This document shows, one piece after another, positions 42,716-51,010 of a DNA stretch of 62,608 nucleotides. Both the position numbers and the translations under genes were made by a program. Origin of the DNA: Paenibacillus illinoisensis NBRC 15959 (GTDB lineage Bacteria; Bacillota; Bacilli; Paenibacillales; Paenibacillaceae). The first letter of the stretch is position 1, and each line of letters opens with the position of its first letter. The DNA lies in NCBI RefSeq assembly GCF_004000925.1, contig NZ_BIME01000018.1, positions 1 through 62,608 of the forward strand, read 5' to 3'. The notes beneath the pieces were generated by a model. That model searched no databases. It was not told the DNA's origin and was given only the letters and a program-made list of their open reading frames with translations.

Positions 42716-43084
42716 ATGATTCAACCATTTACACGTTTGGCTGTAGCCGACAACTCCGGTGCGAAGGAACTGATGTGTATCCGCGTACTCGGCGGTACGG
42801 GACGTCGTACAGCACAAATCGGTGATCTGATCGTTTGTTCTGTAAAACAAGCAACACCAGGCGGCGTTGTCAAAAAAGGTGATGTAGTTAGAGCGGTTGT
42901 CGTTCGTACGAAACGTTCTGTACGTCGTAAAGACGGTTCCTACATCGGTTTTGATGAAAATGCAGCTGTTGTTGTAAAAGACGACAGAAGCCCACGTGGA
43001 ACACGTATTTTCGGACCTGTTGCTCGTGAACTTCGCGAGAAAGACTTCATGAAAATCGTTTCCTTGGCCCCAGAGGTTATCTAA
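42716..43084 (+). CDS. rplN: 50S ribosomal protein L14
   Basis: L14 forms an inter-subunit bridge and is the docking site of the silencing factor RsfS. The 122-residue product starts MIQPFTRLAVADNSGAKEL and ends FMKIVSLAPEVI, the standard sequence. AAGGAGG lies upstream. Confidence 0.98.
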   Translation: MIQPFTRLAVADNSGAKELMCIRVLGGTGRRTAQIGDLIVCSVKQATPGGVVKKGDVVRAVVVRTKRSVRRKDGSYIGFDENAAVVVKDDRSPRGTRIFGPVARELREKDFMKIVSLAPEVI

Positions 43085-43125
43085 TAGATTAAGCTCGTGA
43101 TGTTTAGAAACAGGAGGTGTACGAA

Positions 43126-43479
43126 ATGCCAAGAGTGAAAAAAGTTCTGGAATCCCATAACAACAAACTTCACGTTAAAAAAGAAGATACGGTTATGGTG
43201 ATCAGCGGTAAAGACAAAGGTAAAAAAGGCCGTGTCATCGCTGCTTATCCTCGTGAGAACCGCGTCCTTGTGGAAGGTGTTAACATGATTAAAAAACACC
43301 AGAAGCCTAACCAGCAAAATCCGCAAGGCGGCATTATCGAGAAGGAAGCTCCGATTCACGTTTCCAACGTGATGCACATCGATCCAAAGAGCGGAAAAGT
43401 AACCCGTGTTGGTTACAAAGTGTTGGATAACGGAAAGAAAGTGCGCGTTGCTAAACGTTCCGGAGAAATTATCGACTAA
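43126..43479 (+). CDS. rplX: 50S ribosomal protein L24
   Basis: L24 is an assembly initiator with a KOW motif (VMVISGKDKGKKGRVI). The 117-residue product starts MPRVKKVLESHNNKLHVKK at ATG 43126, 6 bases after CAGGAGGTG; the GTG at 43117 belongs to that site. The rest (VEGVNMIKKHQKPNQQNPQG) is standard. Confidence 0.97.
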   Translation: MPRVKKVLESHNNKLHVKKEDTVMVISGKDKGKKGRVIAAYPRENRVLVEGVNMIKKHQKPNQQNPQGGIIEKEAPIHVSNVMHIDPKSGKVTRVGYKVLDNGKKVRVAKRSGEIID

Positions 43480-43511
43480 TTGAACCGAATGAGAAAGGAG
43501 GGCTATGATTC

Positions 43512-44054
43512 ATGGCATCAAGAATGAAAGAACGTTACCTGCAAGAAATCGCTCCTGGTTTGATGCAGAAGTTTAACTATACAACGGTAATGCAAGTGCC
43601 TAAAATCGAGAAAATCGTTATCAACATGGGTGTGGGCGACGCTGTCCAAAACTCCAAAGTGTTGGATTCCGCAGTAAACGATTTGCAACTGATCGCAGGT
43701 CAAAAACCTGTAATCACTCGTGCTAAAAAATCTATCGCAGGTTTCAAACTGCGTGAGAACATGCCTATCGGTGTGAAAGTTACATTGCGCGGCGAGCGTA
43801 TGTACTACTTCCTCGATAAATTGTTCAACGTTACATTGCCTCGTGTCCGCGACTTCCGCGGTGTATCGAGCAAAGCGTTCGACGGACGTGGTAACTACAC
43901 ACTGGGTCTGAAAGAACAATTGATCTTCCCAGAGATCGAGTATGATAAAGTAGACAAAGTCCGCGGTATGGACATTGTTATTGTAACAACGGCGAAAACA
44001 GACGAAGAGTCCCGTGAGTTGCTCACGCAACTGGGAATGCCTTTCGTAAAATAA
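43512..44054 (+). CDS. rplE: 50S ribosomal protein L5
   Basis: L5 binds 5S rRNA and contacts the P-site tRNA. The 180-residue product starts MASRMKERYLQEIAPGLMQKF and has the conserved RGVSSKAFDGRGNYTLG and EIEYDKVDKVRGMDI segments. GAAAGGAGG lies before the ATG. Confidence 0.97.
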   Translation: MASRMKERYLQEIAPGLMQKFNYTTVMQVPKIEKIVINMGVGDAVQNSKVLDSAVNDLQLIAGQKPVITRAKKSIAGFKLRENMPIGVKVTLRGERMYYFLDKLFNVTLPRVRDFRGVSSKAFDGRGNYTLGLKEQLIFPEIEYDKVDKVRGMDIVIVTTAKTDEESRELLTQLGMPFVK

Positions 44055-44128
44055 AGTTGGCATAACGTTTCCGGGTGTCTGGAAGGACTCCCTTTTCTCC
44101 GAAATTATTTAGGAGGTGTCAGGCTAAA

Positions 44129-44314
44129 GTGGCAAAAACTTCGATGAAAGTTAAACAACAACGTACACCAAAGTTTAAAGTGCGTTCTTATACACGCTGT
44201 GAGCGTTGCGGACGTCCACATTCGGTGCTGCAAAAGTTCAAAATTTGCAGAATTTGCTTCCGTGAATTAGCTTATAAAGGCCAGATTCCTGGCGTGAAAA
44301 AAGCAAGCTGGTAA
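44129..44314 (+). CDS. rpsN: 30S ribosomal protein S14, zinc-binding type Z
   Basis: The 61-residue product is the short, zinc-containing S14 (CERCGRPHSVLQKFKICRIC: CxxC and CxxC). It starts at GTG 44129, with TAGGAGGTG upstream; the frame from 44075 includes this site and is not coding. A zinc-free paralog, if any, lies elsewhere. Confidence 0.96.
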   Translation: MAKTSMKVKQQRTPKFKVRSYTRCERCGRPHSVLQKFKICRICFRELAYKGQIPGVKKASW

Positions 44315-44346
44315 AAAGTCCTGAACGGGAAGGAGGTTAACTCACA

Positions 44347-44745
44347 ATGACTATGTCTGATCCAATTGCAGATATGCTTACTCGTATTCGTAACGCGAAC
44401 ACTGTTCGTCACGAAACAGTAGAAATGCCTGCTTCGACAATGAAAAAACAAATCGCCGATATCCTGAAGCGTGAAGGTTTCATCCGTGACGCTGAAGTTA
44501 TCGATGATAACAAACAAGGGATTATCCGTGTTTTCCTGAAATACGGTCAAAATAACGAGCGCGTTATCACTGGTCTGAAAAGAATCAGTAAACCTGGTCT
44601 TCGTGTTTACACGAAAAGCAACGAAGTACCTCGTGTACTTGGTGGCCTGGGTATCGCGATCATCTCGACATCCAAAGGTGTTATGACGGACAAAGAAGCT
44701 CGTCAATCGAAATCCGGCGGAGAAGTCGTTTGCTACGTTTGGTAA
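44347..44745 (+). CDS. rpsH: 30S ribosomal protein S8
   Basis: S8 is an assembly protein of the central 16S domain and in some bacteria represses the spc operon. The 132-residue product starts MTMSDPIADMLTRIRNAN and ends KSGGEVVCYVW, typical of the family. GAAGGAGG precedes the ATG; the second ATG at 44353 is possible. Confidence 0.97.
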   Translation: MTMSDPIADMLTRIRNANTVRHETVEMPASTMKKQIADILKREGFIRDAEVIDDNKQGIIRVFLKYGQNNERVITGLKRISKPGLRVYTKSNEVPRVLGGLGIAIISTSKGVMTDKEARQSKSGGEVVCYVW

Positions 44746-44775
44746 TATAACGTCACAAGATAGGAGGTGCAACAT

Positions 44776-45318
44776 ATGTCTCGTATTGGTCGCAAACCAA
44801 TTACAGTACCAAGTGGTGTGGACATCACACTGGACAACACCGTTATTACGGTAAAAGGACCAAAAGGAACTCTGACTCGTGAACTTCATAAAGACATGAA
44901 GGTTACAGTTGAGAACAACGAAATTACAGTTGTGCGTCCTTCCGATAACAAAACTCACCGTTCTTTGCACGGCACAACGCGCAGCGTTGTAAGCAACATG
45001 GTGAGCGGCGTTACTGAAGGATTCGCAAAATCTCTGGAGTTGGTTGGGGTCGGATATCGTGCAAGCAAATCCGGAGATAAAATCGTTCTGAACGTTGGAT
45101 ACTCTCACCCGGTTGAAATTACACCGGAAGCGGGAATTGAATTCGAAGTTCCTTCGAATACAAAAATCATCGTTCGCGGGATCGACAAAGAGCGCGTAGG
45201 TGCTTACGCTGCTAAAATCCGTTCCGTTCGTGAACCTGAGCCGTACAAAGGTAAAGGTATTAAATATGAAGGCGAGCGTATCATCCGTAAGGAAGGTAAA
45301 GCCGGTAAGAAGAAATAA
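44776..45318 (+). CDS. rplF: 50S ribosomal protein L6
   Basis: L6 lies near the sarcin-ricin loop and the factor-binding site. The 180-residue product starts MSRIGRKPITVPSGVDI and ends KGKGIKYEGERIIRKEGKAGKK. ATG 44776 follows TAGGAGGTG; the GTG at 44767 is part of the site. A 117-base spacer to rplR contains a small GGCTTC/GAAGCC hairpin. Confidence 0.97.
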   Translation: MSRIGRKPITVPSGVDITLDNTVITVKGPKGTLTRELHKDMKVTVENNEITVVRPSDNKTHRSLHGTTRSVVSNMVSGVTEGFAKSLELVGVGYRASKSGDKIVLNVGYSHPVEITPEAGIEFEVPSNTKIIVRGIDKERVGAYAAKIRSVREPEPYKGKGIKYEGERIIRKEGKAGKKK

Positions 45319-45435
45319 GATTTCTCTTACCGCCTTTGCGCGGCTTTCGGCTTGCTTGCTTCGTGTGTTTCTAATATACCCCGTGGCTTCCGGTTTGAAG
45401 CCAGCGAGGTAACCTGAAAGGAGTGAATCCCTGAG

Positions 45436-45804
45436 ATGATTACGAAACAAGATAAAAACAAGGCTCGTCTGAAAAGACACCTGCGTGTTCGTAAGAAAAT
45501 CCAAGGAACGGCAGCACGTCCTCGTTTGAACGTATTCCGTTCTGGTAAACATATGTACGCTCAAATTATCGATGACGTAGCTGGTGTAACGATCGCTTCC
45601 GCGTCTACTGTAGACAAAGAACTGAGCAGCGACATCAAAAACGGCGCTTCTGTTGAGTCAGCTCGTAAAGTTGGCGAACTCGTTGCAAAACGTGCGAAAG
45701 ACAAAGGCGTTTCTAACATCGTATTTGACCGTAGCGGATATCTGTACCATGGTCGTATCGCAGCATTGGCTGAAGCGGCTCGTGAAGCAGGACTTGAGTT
45801 TTAA
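45436..45804 (+). CDS. rplR: 50S ribosomal protein L18
   Basis: L18 binds 5S rRNA with L5. The 122-residue product starts MITKQDKNKARLKRHLRVR and contains GTAARPRLNVFRSGKHMYAQIIDD and VVFDRSGYLYHGR-like sequence. AAAGGAGTG lies upstream. The C-terminus LAEAAREAGLEF is the family end. Confidence 0.97.
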   Translation: MITKQDKNKARLKRHLRVRKKIQGTAARPRLNVFRSGKHMYAQIIDDVAGVTIASASTVDKELSSDIKNGASVESARKVGELVAKRAKDKGVSNIVFDRSGYLYHGRIAALAEAAREAGLEF

Positions 45805-45831
45805 GATATTTTTCAAAAGGAGGTTAACGAC

Positions 45832-46329
45832 TTGCGTGTAGATCCGAATACTTTGGAACTGACTGAAAGAGTTGTAAATATTAATCGCGTAGCTAAAGTA
45901 GTAAAAGGCGGACGCCGTTTCAGCTTTAGCGCACTGGTTGTAGTCGGCGACGGCAACGGCTGGGTTGGAGCTGGTATCGGTAAAGCGGGCGAAGTACCTG
46001 ATGCAATTCGCAAAGGTATTGAAGACGCTAAGAAAAACCTTGTACACGTTCCACTCGTAGGAACATCGATTCCTCACTTGGTAACAGGTAAGTTCGGCGC
46101 AGGACGCGTTCTGTTGAAACCAGCATCTGAAGGTACTGGTGTTATCGCTGGTGGTCCTGTACGTGCGGTTCTCGAACTTGCTGGTGTAGGTGACATTTTG
46201 ACAAAATCTCTGGGTTCTTCGAATTCCATGAACATGGTCAATGCGACTTTGGAAGGTTTGTCCCGTTTGAAGCGTGCTGAAGACGTGGCTAAACTGCGCG
46301 GAAAATCCGTCGAAGAGCTTCTGGGTTAA
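45832..46329 (+). CDS. rpsE: 30S ribosomal protein S5
   Basis: S5 acts in decoding fidelity and mRNA unwinding. The 165-residue product starts at TTG 45832 (MRVDPNTLELTERVV), with AAAAGGAGG 8-9 bases upstream. The spectinomycin-related loop VVKGGRRFSFSALVVVGD is of usual form. The C-terminal domain ends KLRGKSVEELLG. Confidence 0.96.
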   Translation: MRVDPNTLELTERVVNINRVAKVVKGGRRFSFSALVVVGDGNGWVGAGIGKAGEVPDAIRKGIEDAKKNLVHVPLVGTSIPHLVTGKFGAGRVLLKPASEGTGVIAGGPVRAVLELAGVGDILTKSLGSSNSMNMVNATLEGLSRLKRAEDVAKLRGKSVEELLG

Positions 46330-46341
46330 GGAGGGAATCTC

Positions 46342-46527
46342 ATGGCTAAATTGGAAATTACCCTCGTCCGCAGCTTGATCGGACGTCCGGAGACGCAAAG
46401 AACAACTGTGAAAACATTGGGCTTGCGCAAAATCAACAGCAAAGTGGTTCAAAACGATAATCCAGCCATTCGTGGTATGATTAACAAAGTAAGTCACTTG
46501 GTAGCTGTTAAAGAAGTAGAAGCTTAA
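46342..46527 (+). CDS. rpmD: 50S ribosomal protein L30
   Basis: The 61-residue L30 protein reads MAKLEITLVRSLIGRPETQR, then KTLGLRKINSKVVQNDNPAI. It lies 12 bases after rpsE, with AAGGAGGG overlapping the rpsE stop as its ribosome-binding site. Confidence 0.96.
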   Translation: MAKLEITLVRSLIGRPETQRTTVKTLGLRKINSKVVQNDNPAIRGMINKVSHLVAVKEVEA

Positions 46528-46569
46528 TACGGGATATTCCCATAAATCTTTAAGGAGGTGCAACGAACG

Positions 46570-47010
46570 ATGAAGTTACATGAGCTTTCCCCAGCTCCTG
46601 GATCCCGCAAAGAGCGTAAACGTCTTGGTCGCGGTCCAAGTAGTGGTACGGGTAAAACATCAGGTCGCGGTCACAAAGGACAAAACGCTCGTTCCGGCGG
46701 TGGTGTACGTCCGGGCTTCGAAGGTGGACAAAATCCATTGTATCGTCGCTTGCCAAAACGTGGTTTCGTAAACCCAACTCGCAAGGAATATGCGGTTGTG
46801 AATATTGAAGACCTGAACAGTTTTGCTGCGGGTACTGAAGTAACTCCAGAATTCTTGATGACGAACGGCGTAGTTAAAAACGCTAAATCCGGAATCAAGA
46901 TCCTGGGTAACGGTGAAGTCACTGTGAAGCTGACTGTTAAAGCTAACAAGTTTTCTCAATCTGCGGTGGAGAAAATTGAAGCTGCCGGCGGTACAACCGA
47001 GGTGATTTAA
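46570..47010 (+). CDS. rplO: 50S ribosomal protein L15
   Basis: L15 is an assembly protein of the 50S. The 146-residue product starts MKLHELSPAPGSRKERKRLGRG and has the long glycine-rich, basic N-terminal tail, followed by FEGGQNPLYRRLPKRGF. ATG 46570 follows AAGGAGGTG by about 9 bases. Its stop overlaps the secY start by one base. Confidence 0.97.
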   Translation: MKLHELSPAPGSRKERKRLGRGPSSGTGKTSGRGHKGQNARSGGGVRPGFEGGQNPLYRRLPKRGFVNPTRKEYAVVNIEDLNSFAAGTEVTPEFLMTNGVVKNAKSGIKILGNGEVTVKLTVKANKFSQSAVEKIEAAGGTTEVI

Positions 47011-48308
47011 TGTTCAAGACCCTAAAGAATATCTGGCGGGTTGAAGATCTGCGCAAAAGGGTATTATTTACCCTTTTTGTACTGATCATTTACCGCATCG
47101 GATCCTTCGTTCCAGTACCTGGAGTAAACAAAGAGGTTTTCGAAGCGACAAATTCTGCGGGTAAAGAAGTTTTTGGACTTCTCAATACGTTCTCGGGTGG
47201 AGCACTGTTCCAGTTCTCGATCTTTGCACTCGGGATCGTACCTTACATCACTGCGTCTATCATAGTACAGTTGCTTTCCATGGACGTTATCCCTAAGTTA
47301 GCGGAATGGGCTAAGCAAGGTGAACAAGGTAAGAAAAAATCAGCTCAGCTGACTCGTTATTTAACGATCGGTCTGGCATTGATTCAAGCGTTTGGTACGT
47401 CGATCGGATTCAACCGCTTGTACAATACAGAGATGGTGCCTAACGCCACTTTTGCTGATTATATCTTGATCGCGATTGTACTTACGGCCGGTACTTCATT
47501 CCTGATGTGGCTTGGTGAGCAGATCACCGAGAAGGGCATAGGAAACGGGATTTCGATTTTGATCTTTGCGGGTATCCTCTCAACGGTGCCTAACATTATC
47601 AAACAGACAATCGAGTCCGACTTCATTCAACCTGATCAGTTGTTCATGAACATCCTTAAAGGTGTAATCGTCGCAATTGTTATTGTGTTGATTATCATCG
47701 GTGTCATTTACATTCAGCAGGCGATTCGGAAAATTCCTGTACAGTACGCGAAACGCGTCGTAGGTAACAAAATGTACGGTGGACAGAATACACATATCCC
47801 GCTGAAGATTAACGCAGCAGGTGTTATCCCTGTCATCTTTGCTTCATCTCTGTTGATGTTCCCAACGATTATCGCCAACTTCTGGGCTGATCGTTTATGG
47901 GCACAGTGGATCGGACAAAATCTGACTACTCACAAACCTCTGGGTATGTTATTGTATGTCGTGATGATCTTCGGTTTCACTTTCTTCTATACTTTCGTAC
48001 AGATGAATCCACAGCAGATGGCTGATAATATGAAAAAGAACGGCGGTTACATCCCAGGCATTCGTCCGGGTAAAGCAACCGAGAAATATCTGACCCGTGT
48101 CATGACTCGTTTGACAATGGCCGGAGCCATCTTCTTGGCAGTCATTTCCGTTCTGCCTGTATTCTTAGGGGCACTTTCTGGTTTGCCTCAATCGGCGCAA
48201 ATTGGAGGAACGTCTCTCCTGATCGTTATCGGTGTTGCGCTCGATACCATGAAGCAAATCGAAAGCCAATTGATCAAACGCCACTACAAAGGTTTTATCA
48301 ATAAATAG
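47010..48308 (+). CDS. secY: Preprotein translocase subunit SecY
   Basis: SecY is the ten-helix protein-conducting channel. The 432-residue product has the first membrane helix LFTLFVLIIYRIGSFVPVPG, the plug region, and the cytoplasmic loops with RKIPVQYAKRVV and GYIPGIRPGKATEKYL that bind SecA and ribosomes. The start overlaps rplO by one base, so it is coupled to ribosomal protein synthesis. secE lies in the nusG operon. Confidence 0.97.
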   Translation: MFKTLKNIWRVEDLRKRVLFTLFVLIIYRIGSFVPVPGVNKEVFEATNSAGKEVFGLLNTFSGGALFQFSIFALGIVPYITASIIVQLLSMDVIPKLAEWAKQGEQGKKKSAQLTRYLTIGLALIQAFGTSIGFNRLYNTEMVPNATFADYILIAIVLTAGTSFLMWLGEQITEKGIGNGISILIFAGILSTVPNIIKQTIESDFIQPDQLFMNILKGVIVAIVIVLIIIGVIYIQQAIRKIPVQYAKRVVGNKMYGGQNTHIPLKINAAGVIPVIFASSLLMFPTIIANFWADRLWAQWIGQNLTTHKPLGMLLYVVMIFGFTFFYTFVQMNPQQMADNMKKNGGYIPGIRPGKATEKYLTRVMTRLTMAGAIFLAVISVLPVFLGALSGLPQSAQIGGTSLLIVIGVALDTMKQIESQLIKRHYKGFINK

Positions 48309-48309
48309 G

Positions 48310-48354
48310 CAATAGGTACCGGTCAAGCTAAGATTTACTTGCCGGCACCTATTG
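48310..48354 (+). other. Long hairpin between secY and adk
   Basis: CAATAGGT and ACCTATTG form the base of a stem extended by CCGG/CCGG and CAAG/CTTG with one mismatch and one bulge, 16 paired positions in all. No T tract follows (TGCTGTTTGTTG), so it may be a weak terminator, or a stability or processing element. Confidence 0.6.
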
Positions 48355-48398
48355 TGCTGTTTGTTGATGTAGGGTAGTCTTGGAGGGAGTGACATAAC

Positions 48399-49043
48399 GT
48401 GAACATCCTATTCATGGGCCCTCCGGGGGCAGGAAAAGGAACGCAAGCAGACGTCATCGTGAAAGAGTTCGGTATTCCCCACATTTCAACAGGCGATGCA
48501 TTTCGTCTGGCGATTAAGCAGGGAACTCCCATTGGCCTGAAAGCCAAGGAATATATGGATCAAGGATTGCTTGTACCAGATGATGTAACCATCGGCATCG
48601 TTGAAGAACGGTTGCAGCAGCCTGACTGCAGAGAAGGATTCCTCTTGGATGGTTTTCCAAGAACCCTGTCTCAAGCAGAAGCGCTTGATGGCATCCTGGA
48701 CCGACTGAACTCAGGTCTCGATCATGTAATCAACCTGAAAGTGGACCGCGACAAATTGCTGGCTCGTTTGACGGGTCGTCGCATTTGCAAAAACTGTGGC
48801 GCCACTTATCATGTCGTATTCAATCCGCCTAAGCAGGAAGGTATTTGTGATAAATGCGGCGGCGAGTTGTACCAACGCTCGGATGATAACGAAGAGAGCG
48901 TAGGAACCCGTCTTGACGAATATATCAACAAAACAGCACCACTCCTCACGTTTTATGAGAACAAAGGTCTTCTTCGTCAAATGAACGGAGAACAGGATAT
49001 TGATCAAGTCTCTCAAGAGATCGTGTCCTTACTGCGAGGTTAA
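48399..49043 (+). CDS. adk: Adenylate kinase
   Basis: Adk interconverts 2 ADP with ATP and AMP. The 214-residue long-form enzyme has the P-loop GPPGAGKGTQ (7-16), the DGFPRT motif and a zinc-binding lid with C130, C133, C150 and C153, typical of Gram-positive adenylate kinases. It starts at GTG 48399, with TTGGAGGGAG upstream. It lies 4 bases before map. Confidence 0.97.
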   Translation: MNILFMGPPGAGKGTQADVIVKEFGIPHISTGDAFRLAIKQGTPIGLKAKEYMDQGLLVPDDVTIGIVEERLQQPDCREGFLLDGFPRTLSQAEALDGILDRLNSGLDHVINLKVDRDKLLARLTGRRICKNCGATYHVVFNPPKQEGICDKCGGELYQRSDDNEESVGTRLDEYINKTAPLLTFYENKGLLRQMNGEQDIDQVSQEIVSLLRG

Positions 49044-49047
49044 TTGA

Positions 49048-49800
49048 ATGATCATTGGTAAGTCCGAAACGGAACTGGGCTTGATGAGGGAAGCAGGGAG
49101 AATCGTTGCTGAAACGCATCGTCTCTTGGCAGAGCATATCGCTCCCGGTATTACGACTGGAGAACTTGACCATATGGCCGATCAATACATCCGCAGTCAA
49201 GGAGCTGTGCCGTCTTTCAAAGGTTATAACGGTTTTCCTGCCAGTGTGTGCGCTTCAGTAAATGAAGAGTTGGTGCATGGATTTCCCGGCAAACGCAAGT
49301 TGAACGAGGGCGATATCGTTACGTTTGACATTGGCGCGCAGTACCAGGGGTATCATGGAGATTCTGCCTGGACTTATCCGGTCGGCCGTATTTCCGAAGA
49401 AGCCCGTCGTCTTCTGGACGTTACCGAGGCTTCGTTATACGCAGGTCTGGCGCTGGTTAAACCGGACATTCGCTTGTTTACTATATCTCATGCGATTCAG
49501 AAATATATTGAGGATGCCGGTTTTTCGGTAGTTCGGGAATATGTCGGTCACGGCATAGGAGCGGATCTGCACGAAGAACCCCAAATTCCGAACTATGGTC
49601 TTCCTGATCGGGGACCACGGCTTAAAGCGGGCATGGTGCTGGCCATAGAGCCGATGGTTAACGCAGGTAGCCGGTATGTGAAAACGTTGGAAGATAACTG
49701 GACTGTCGTTACTGTTGACGGATCGTTATGTGCCCACTTTGAACACACCGTAGCAGTTACACCAGATGGCATGGAAATTTTCACAAAACTGAATGCGTAG
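49048..49800 (+). CDS. map: Methionine aminopeptidase type I
   Basis: The enzyme removes N-terminal methionine from nascent proteins. The 250-residue product has the five metal ligands of the family: two Asp in DIGAQYQGYHGDSAW, His in VGHGIGADLHEEP, Glu in LAIEPMV and Glu in HFEHTVAVT. The length is standard for the short bacterial form. Its position between adk and infA is conserved in Bacillales. Confidence 0.96.
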   Translation: MIIGKSETELGLMREAGRIVAETHRLLAEHIAPGITTGELDHMADQYIRSQGAVPSFKGYNGFPASVCASVNEELVHGFPGKRKLNEGDIVTFDIGAQYQGYHGDSAWTYPVGRISEEARRLLDVTEASLYAGLALVKPDIRLFTISHAIQKYIEDAGFSVVREYVGHGIGADLHEEPQIPNYGLPDRGPRLKAGMVLAIEPMVNAGSRYVKTLEDNWTVVTVDGSLCAHFEHTVAVTPDGMEIFTKLNA

Positions 49801-49810
49801 GTGATGAGGC

Positions 49811-50119
49811 ATGAATAATCAGTCTAATCCGCAGCTCGGTCAACTTGTGAAGATCCGTAAAGGCCGCAATGCGGACCAAGCCGCGGTAATTGTTGCTATA
49901 GCGGACAGTAGGTTCGTGTATATAGCGGATGGAGACAAACGTAAGTTTGATCAACCCAAGAAGAAGAATATTCTTCATCTGGAGCTCCAGCCGATGATCA
50001 GCAGCGAGGTTGTAAACAGTTTAAACGAGAGTGGTCGGGTGACAAACGGAAAGCTCCGCTATGCGGTTCATTCGTTTCTGGAATCCACCAACATTCAAGC
50101 TGAAGAGAAAGGAGACTGA
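49811..50119 (+). CDS. KOW-domain RNA-binding protein of the map-infA interval
   Basis: The 102-residue protein has a KOW-like segment at the N-terminus (QLGQLVKIRKGRNADQAAVIVAI), as in B. subtilis YbzG, which lies in the same place. The C-terminal half is charged and less conserved. RNA or ribosome binding is inferred from the domain. It lies 10 bases after map and 3 bases before infA, so it is co-expressed with translation genes. Confidence 0.85.
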   Translation: MNNQSNPQLGQLVKIRKGRNADQAAVIVAIADSRFVYIADGDKRKFDQPKKKNILHLELQPMISSEVVNSLNESGRVTNGKLRYAVHSFLESTNIQAEEKGD

Positions 50120-50122
50120 CTA

Positions 50123-50338
50123 ATGGCCAAGGAAGATGTCATTGAAGTGGAAGGCACGGTTCTTGAACCGCTGCCGAATGCAACATTCAAGGTTGAGCTT
50201 GAGAACGGTCATCAAATTCTCGCTCACGTTTCCGGCAAGCTGCGGATGCACTTTATCCGTATCCTGACTGGTGACAAAGTAGTTGTTCAGTTATCGCCTT
50301 ATGATCTGACAAAAGGACGTATAACTTACCGTAAATAG
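50123..50338 (+). CDS. infA: Translation initiation factor IF-1
   Basis: IF-1 occupies the 30S A site during initiation. The 71-residue OB-fold protein (EDVIEVEGTVLEPLPNATFK; HVSGKLRMHFIRILTGDKV) is of standard sequence. AAAGGAG lies at the end of the preceding gene. A 150-base spacer with three hairpins separates it from rpmJ. Confidence 0.97.
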   Translation: MAKEDVIEVEGTVLEPLPNATFKVELENGHQILAHVSGKLRMHFIRILTGDKVVVQLSPYDLTKGRITYRK

Positions 50339-50362
50339 TAGTAGACAGTTGCAATGAACTGT

Positions 50363-50470
50363 GAAGCTTGAAGCGGGTTTTGCCCGGCAAAACTTGCGAA
50401 AGCTTCGAAGCCGGTTTTACAATGGTAAAACGAGGTCAATGCTTACGAAGAGAGTTTTGCTAAGCAGAAC
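50363..50470 (+). repeat. Three tandem GTTTT-stem hairpins between infA and rpmJ
   Basis: Three short inverted repeats of similar sequence follow one another: GTTTTGCC/GGCAAAAC (50377-50393), GTTTTAC/GTAAAAC (50414-50431) and GTTTTGC/GCAGAAC (50454-50470). The first lies inside an outer GAAGCTT/AAGCTTC pair (50363-50369 with 50400-50406). None has a terminator T run. Their similarity suggests local duplication or a protein-binding RNA array; the function is unknown. Confidence 0.6.
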
Positions 50471-50488
50471 TTTGAGGAGGTAATTCAC

Positions 50489-50602
50489 ATGAAGGTAAGA
50501 CCTTCGGTCAAACCGATTTGCGAAAAATGCAAAGTCATTCGCCGCAAAGGGAATGTTATGGTTATCTGTGAAAATCCGAAACACAAACAAAAACAAGGTT
50601 AA
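50489..50602 (+). CDS. rpmJ: 50S ribosomal protein L36, zinc-binding form
   Basis: The 37-residue product starts MKVRPSVKPICEKC and has the Cys-Cys-Cys-His zinc set (C11, C14, C27, H32), the zinc-dependent form. TTTGAGGAGG lies 8 bases before the ATG. It lies 20 bases before rpsM. Confidence 0.96.
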   Translation: MKVRPSVKPICEKCKVIRRKGNVMVICENPKHKQKQG

Positions 50603-50622
50603 TGAAGGGGGTGTAGCGTAAA

Positions 50623-50991
50623 ATGGCACGTATAGCTGGTGTGGATTTGCCACGTGATAAGCGCGTTGAGATCGCCTTGACTTATATTTTCGGAATCGGT
50701 AAAACGACTTCCCAGAAAATTCTGAGCTCTACAGGCATCAATCCGGACACTCGTGTTCGTGATTTGACGGAAGATGAAGTCAGCAAATTGCGTGAAAGTA
50801 TCGACAAAGAGGTCAAAGTAGAAGGTGACCTGCGTCGTGAAATCTCTTTGAATATTAAACGTTTGACGGAGATCGGTTGTTACCGTGGAGTTCGTCATCG
50901 TCGTGGTCTGCCTGTTCGTGGACAACGTACGAAAACGAATGCTCGTACTCGTAAAGGTCCTCGTCGTACAGTAGCGAACAAGAAGAAATAA
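50623..50991 (+). CDS. rpsM: 30S ribosomal protein S13
   Basis: S13 contacts the P-site tRNA and the 50S. The 122-residue product begins MARIAGVDLPRDKRVEIALT and ends in a basic tail after RGLPVRGQRTKTNARTRKGP. GAAGGGGGTG lies upstream. Confidence 0.97.
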   Translation: MARIAGVDLPRDKRVEIALTYIFGIGKTTSQKILSSTGINPDTRVRDLTEDEVSKLRESIDKEVKVEGDLRREISLNIKRLTEIGCYRGVRHRRGLPVRGQRTKTNARTRKGPRRTVANKKK

Positions 50992-51010
50992 TAAGGGGGG
51001 ATAAGAGAAA

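Noticed and set aside
44272..45564. A 430-codon reverse-strand frame across rpsH, rplF and rplR
   Set aside because: Antisense shadow produced by biased codon use; it crosses several genuine gene borders.
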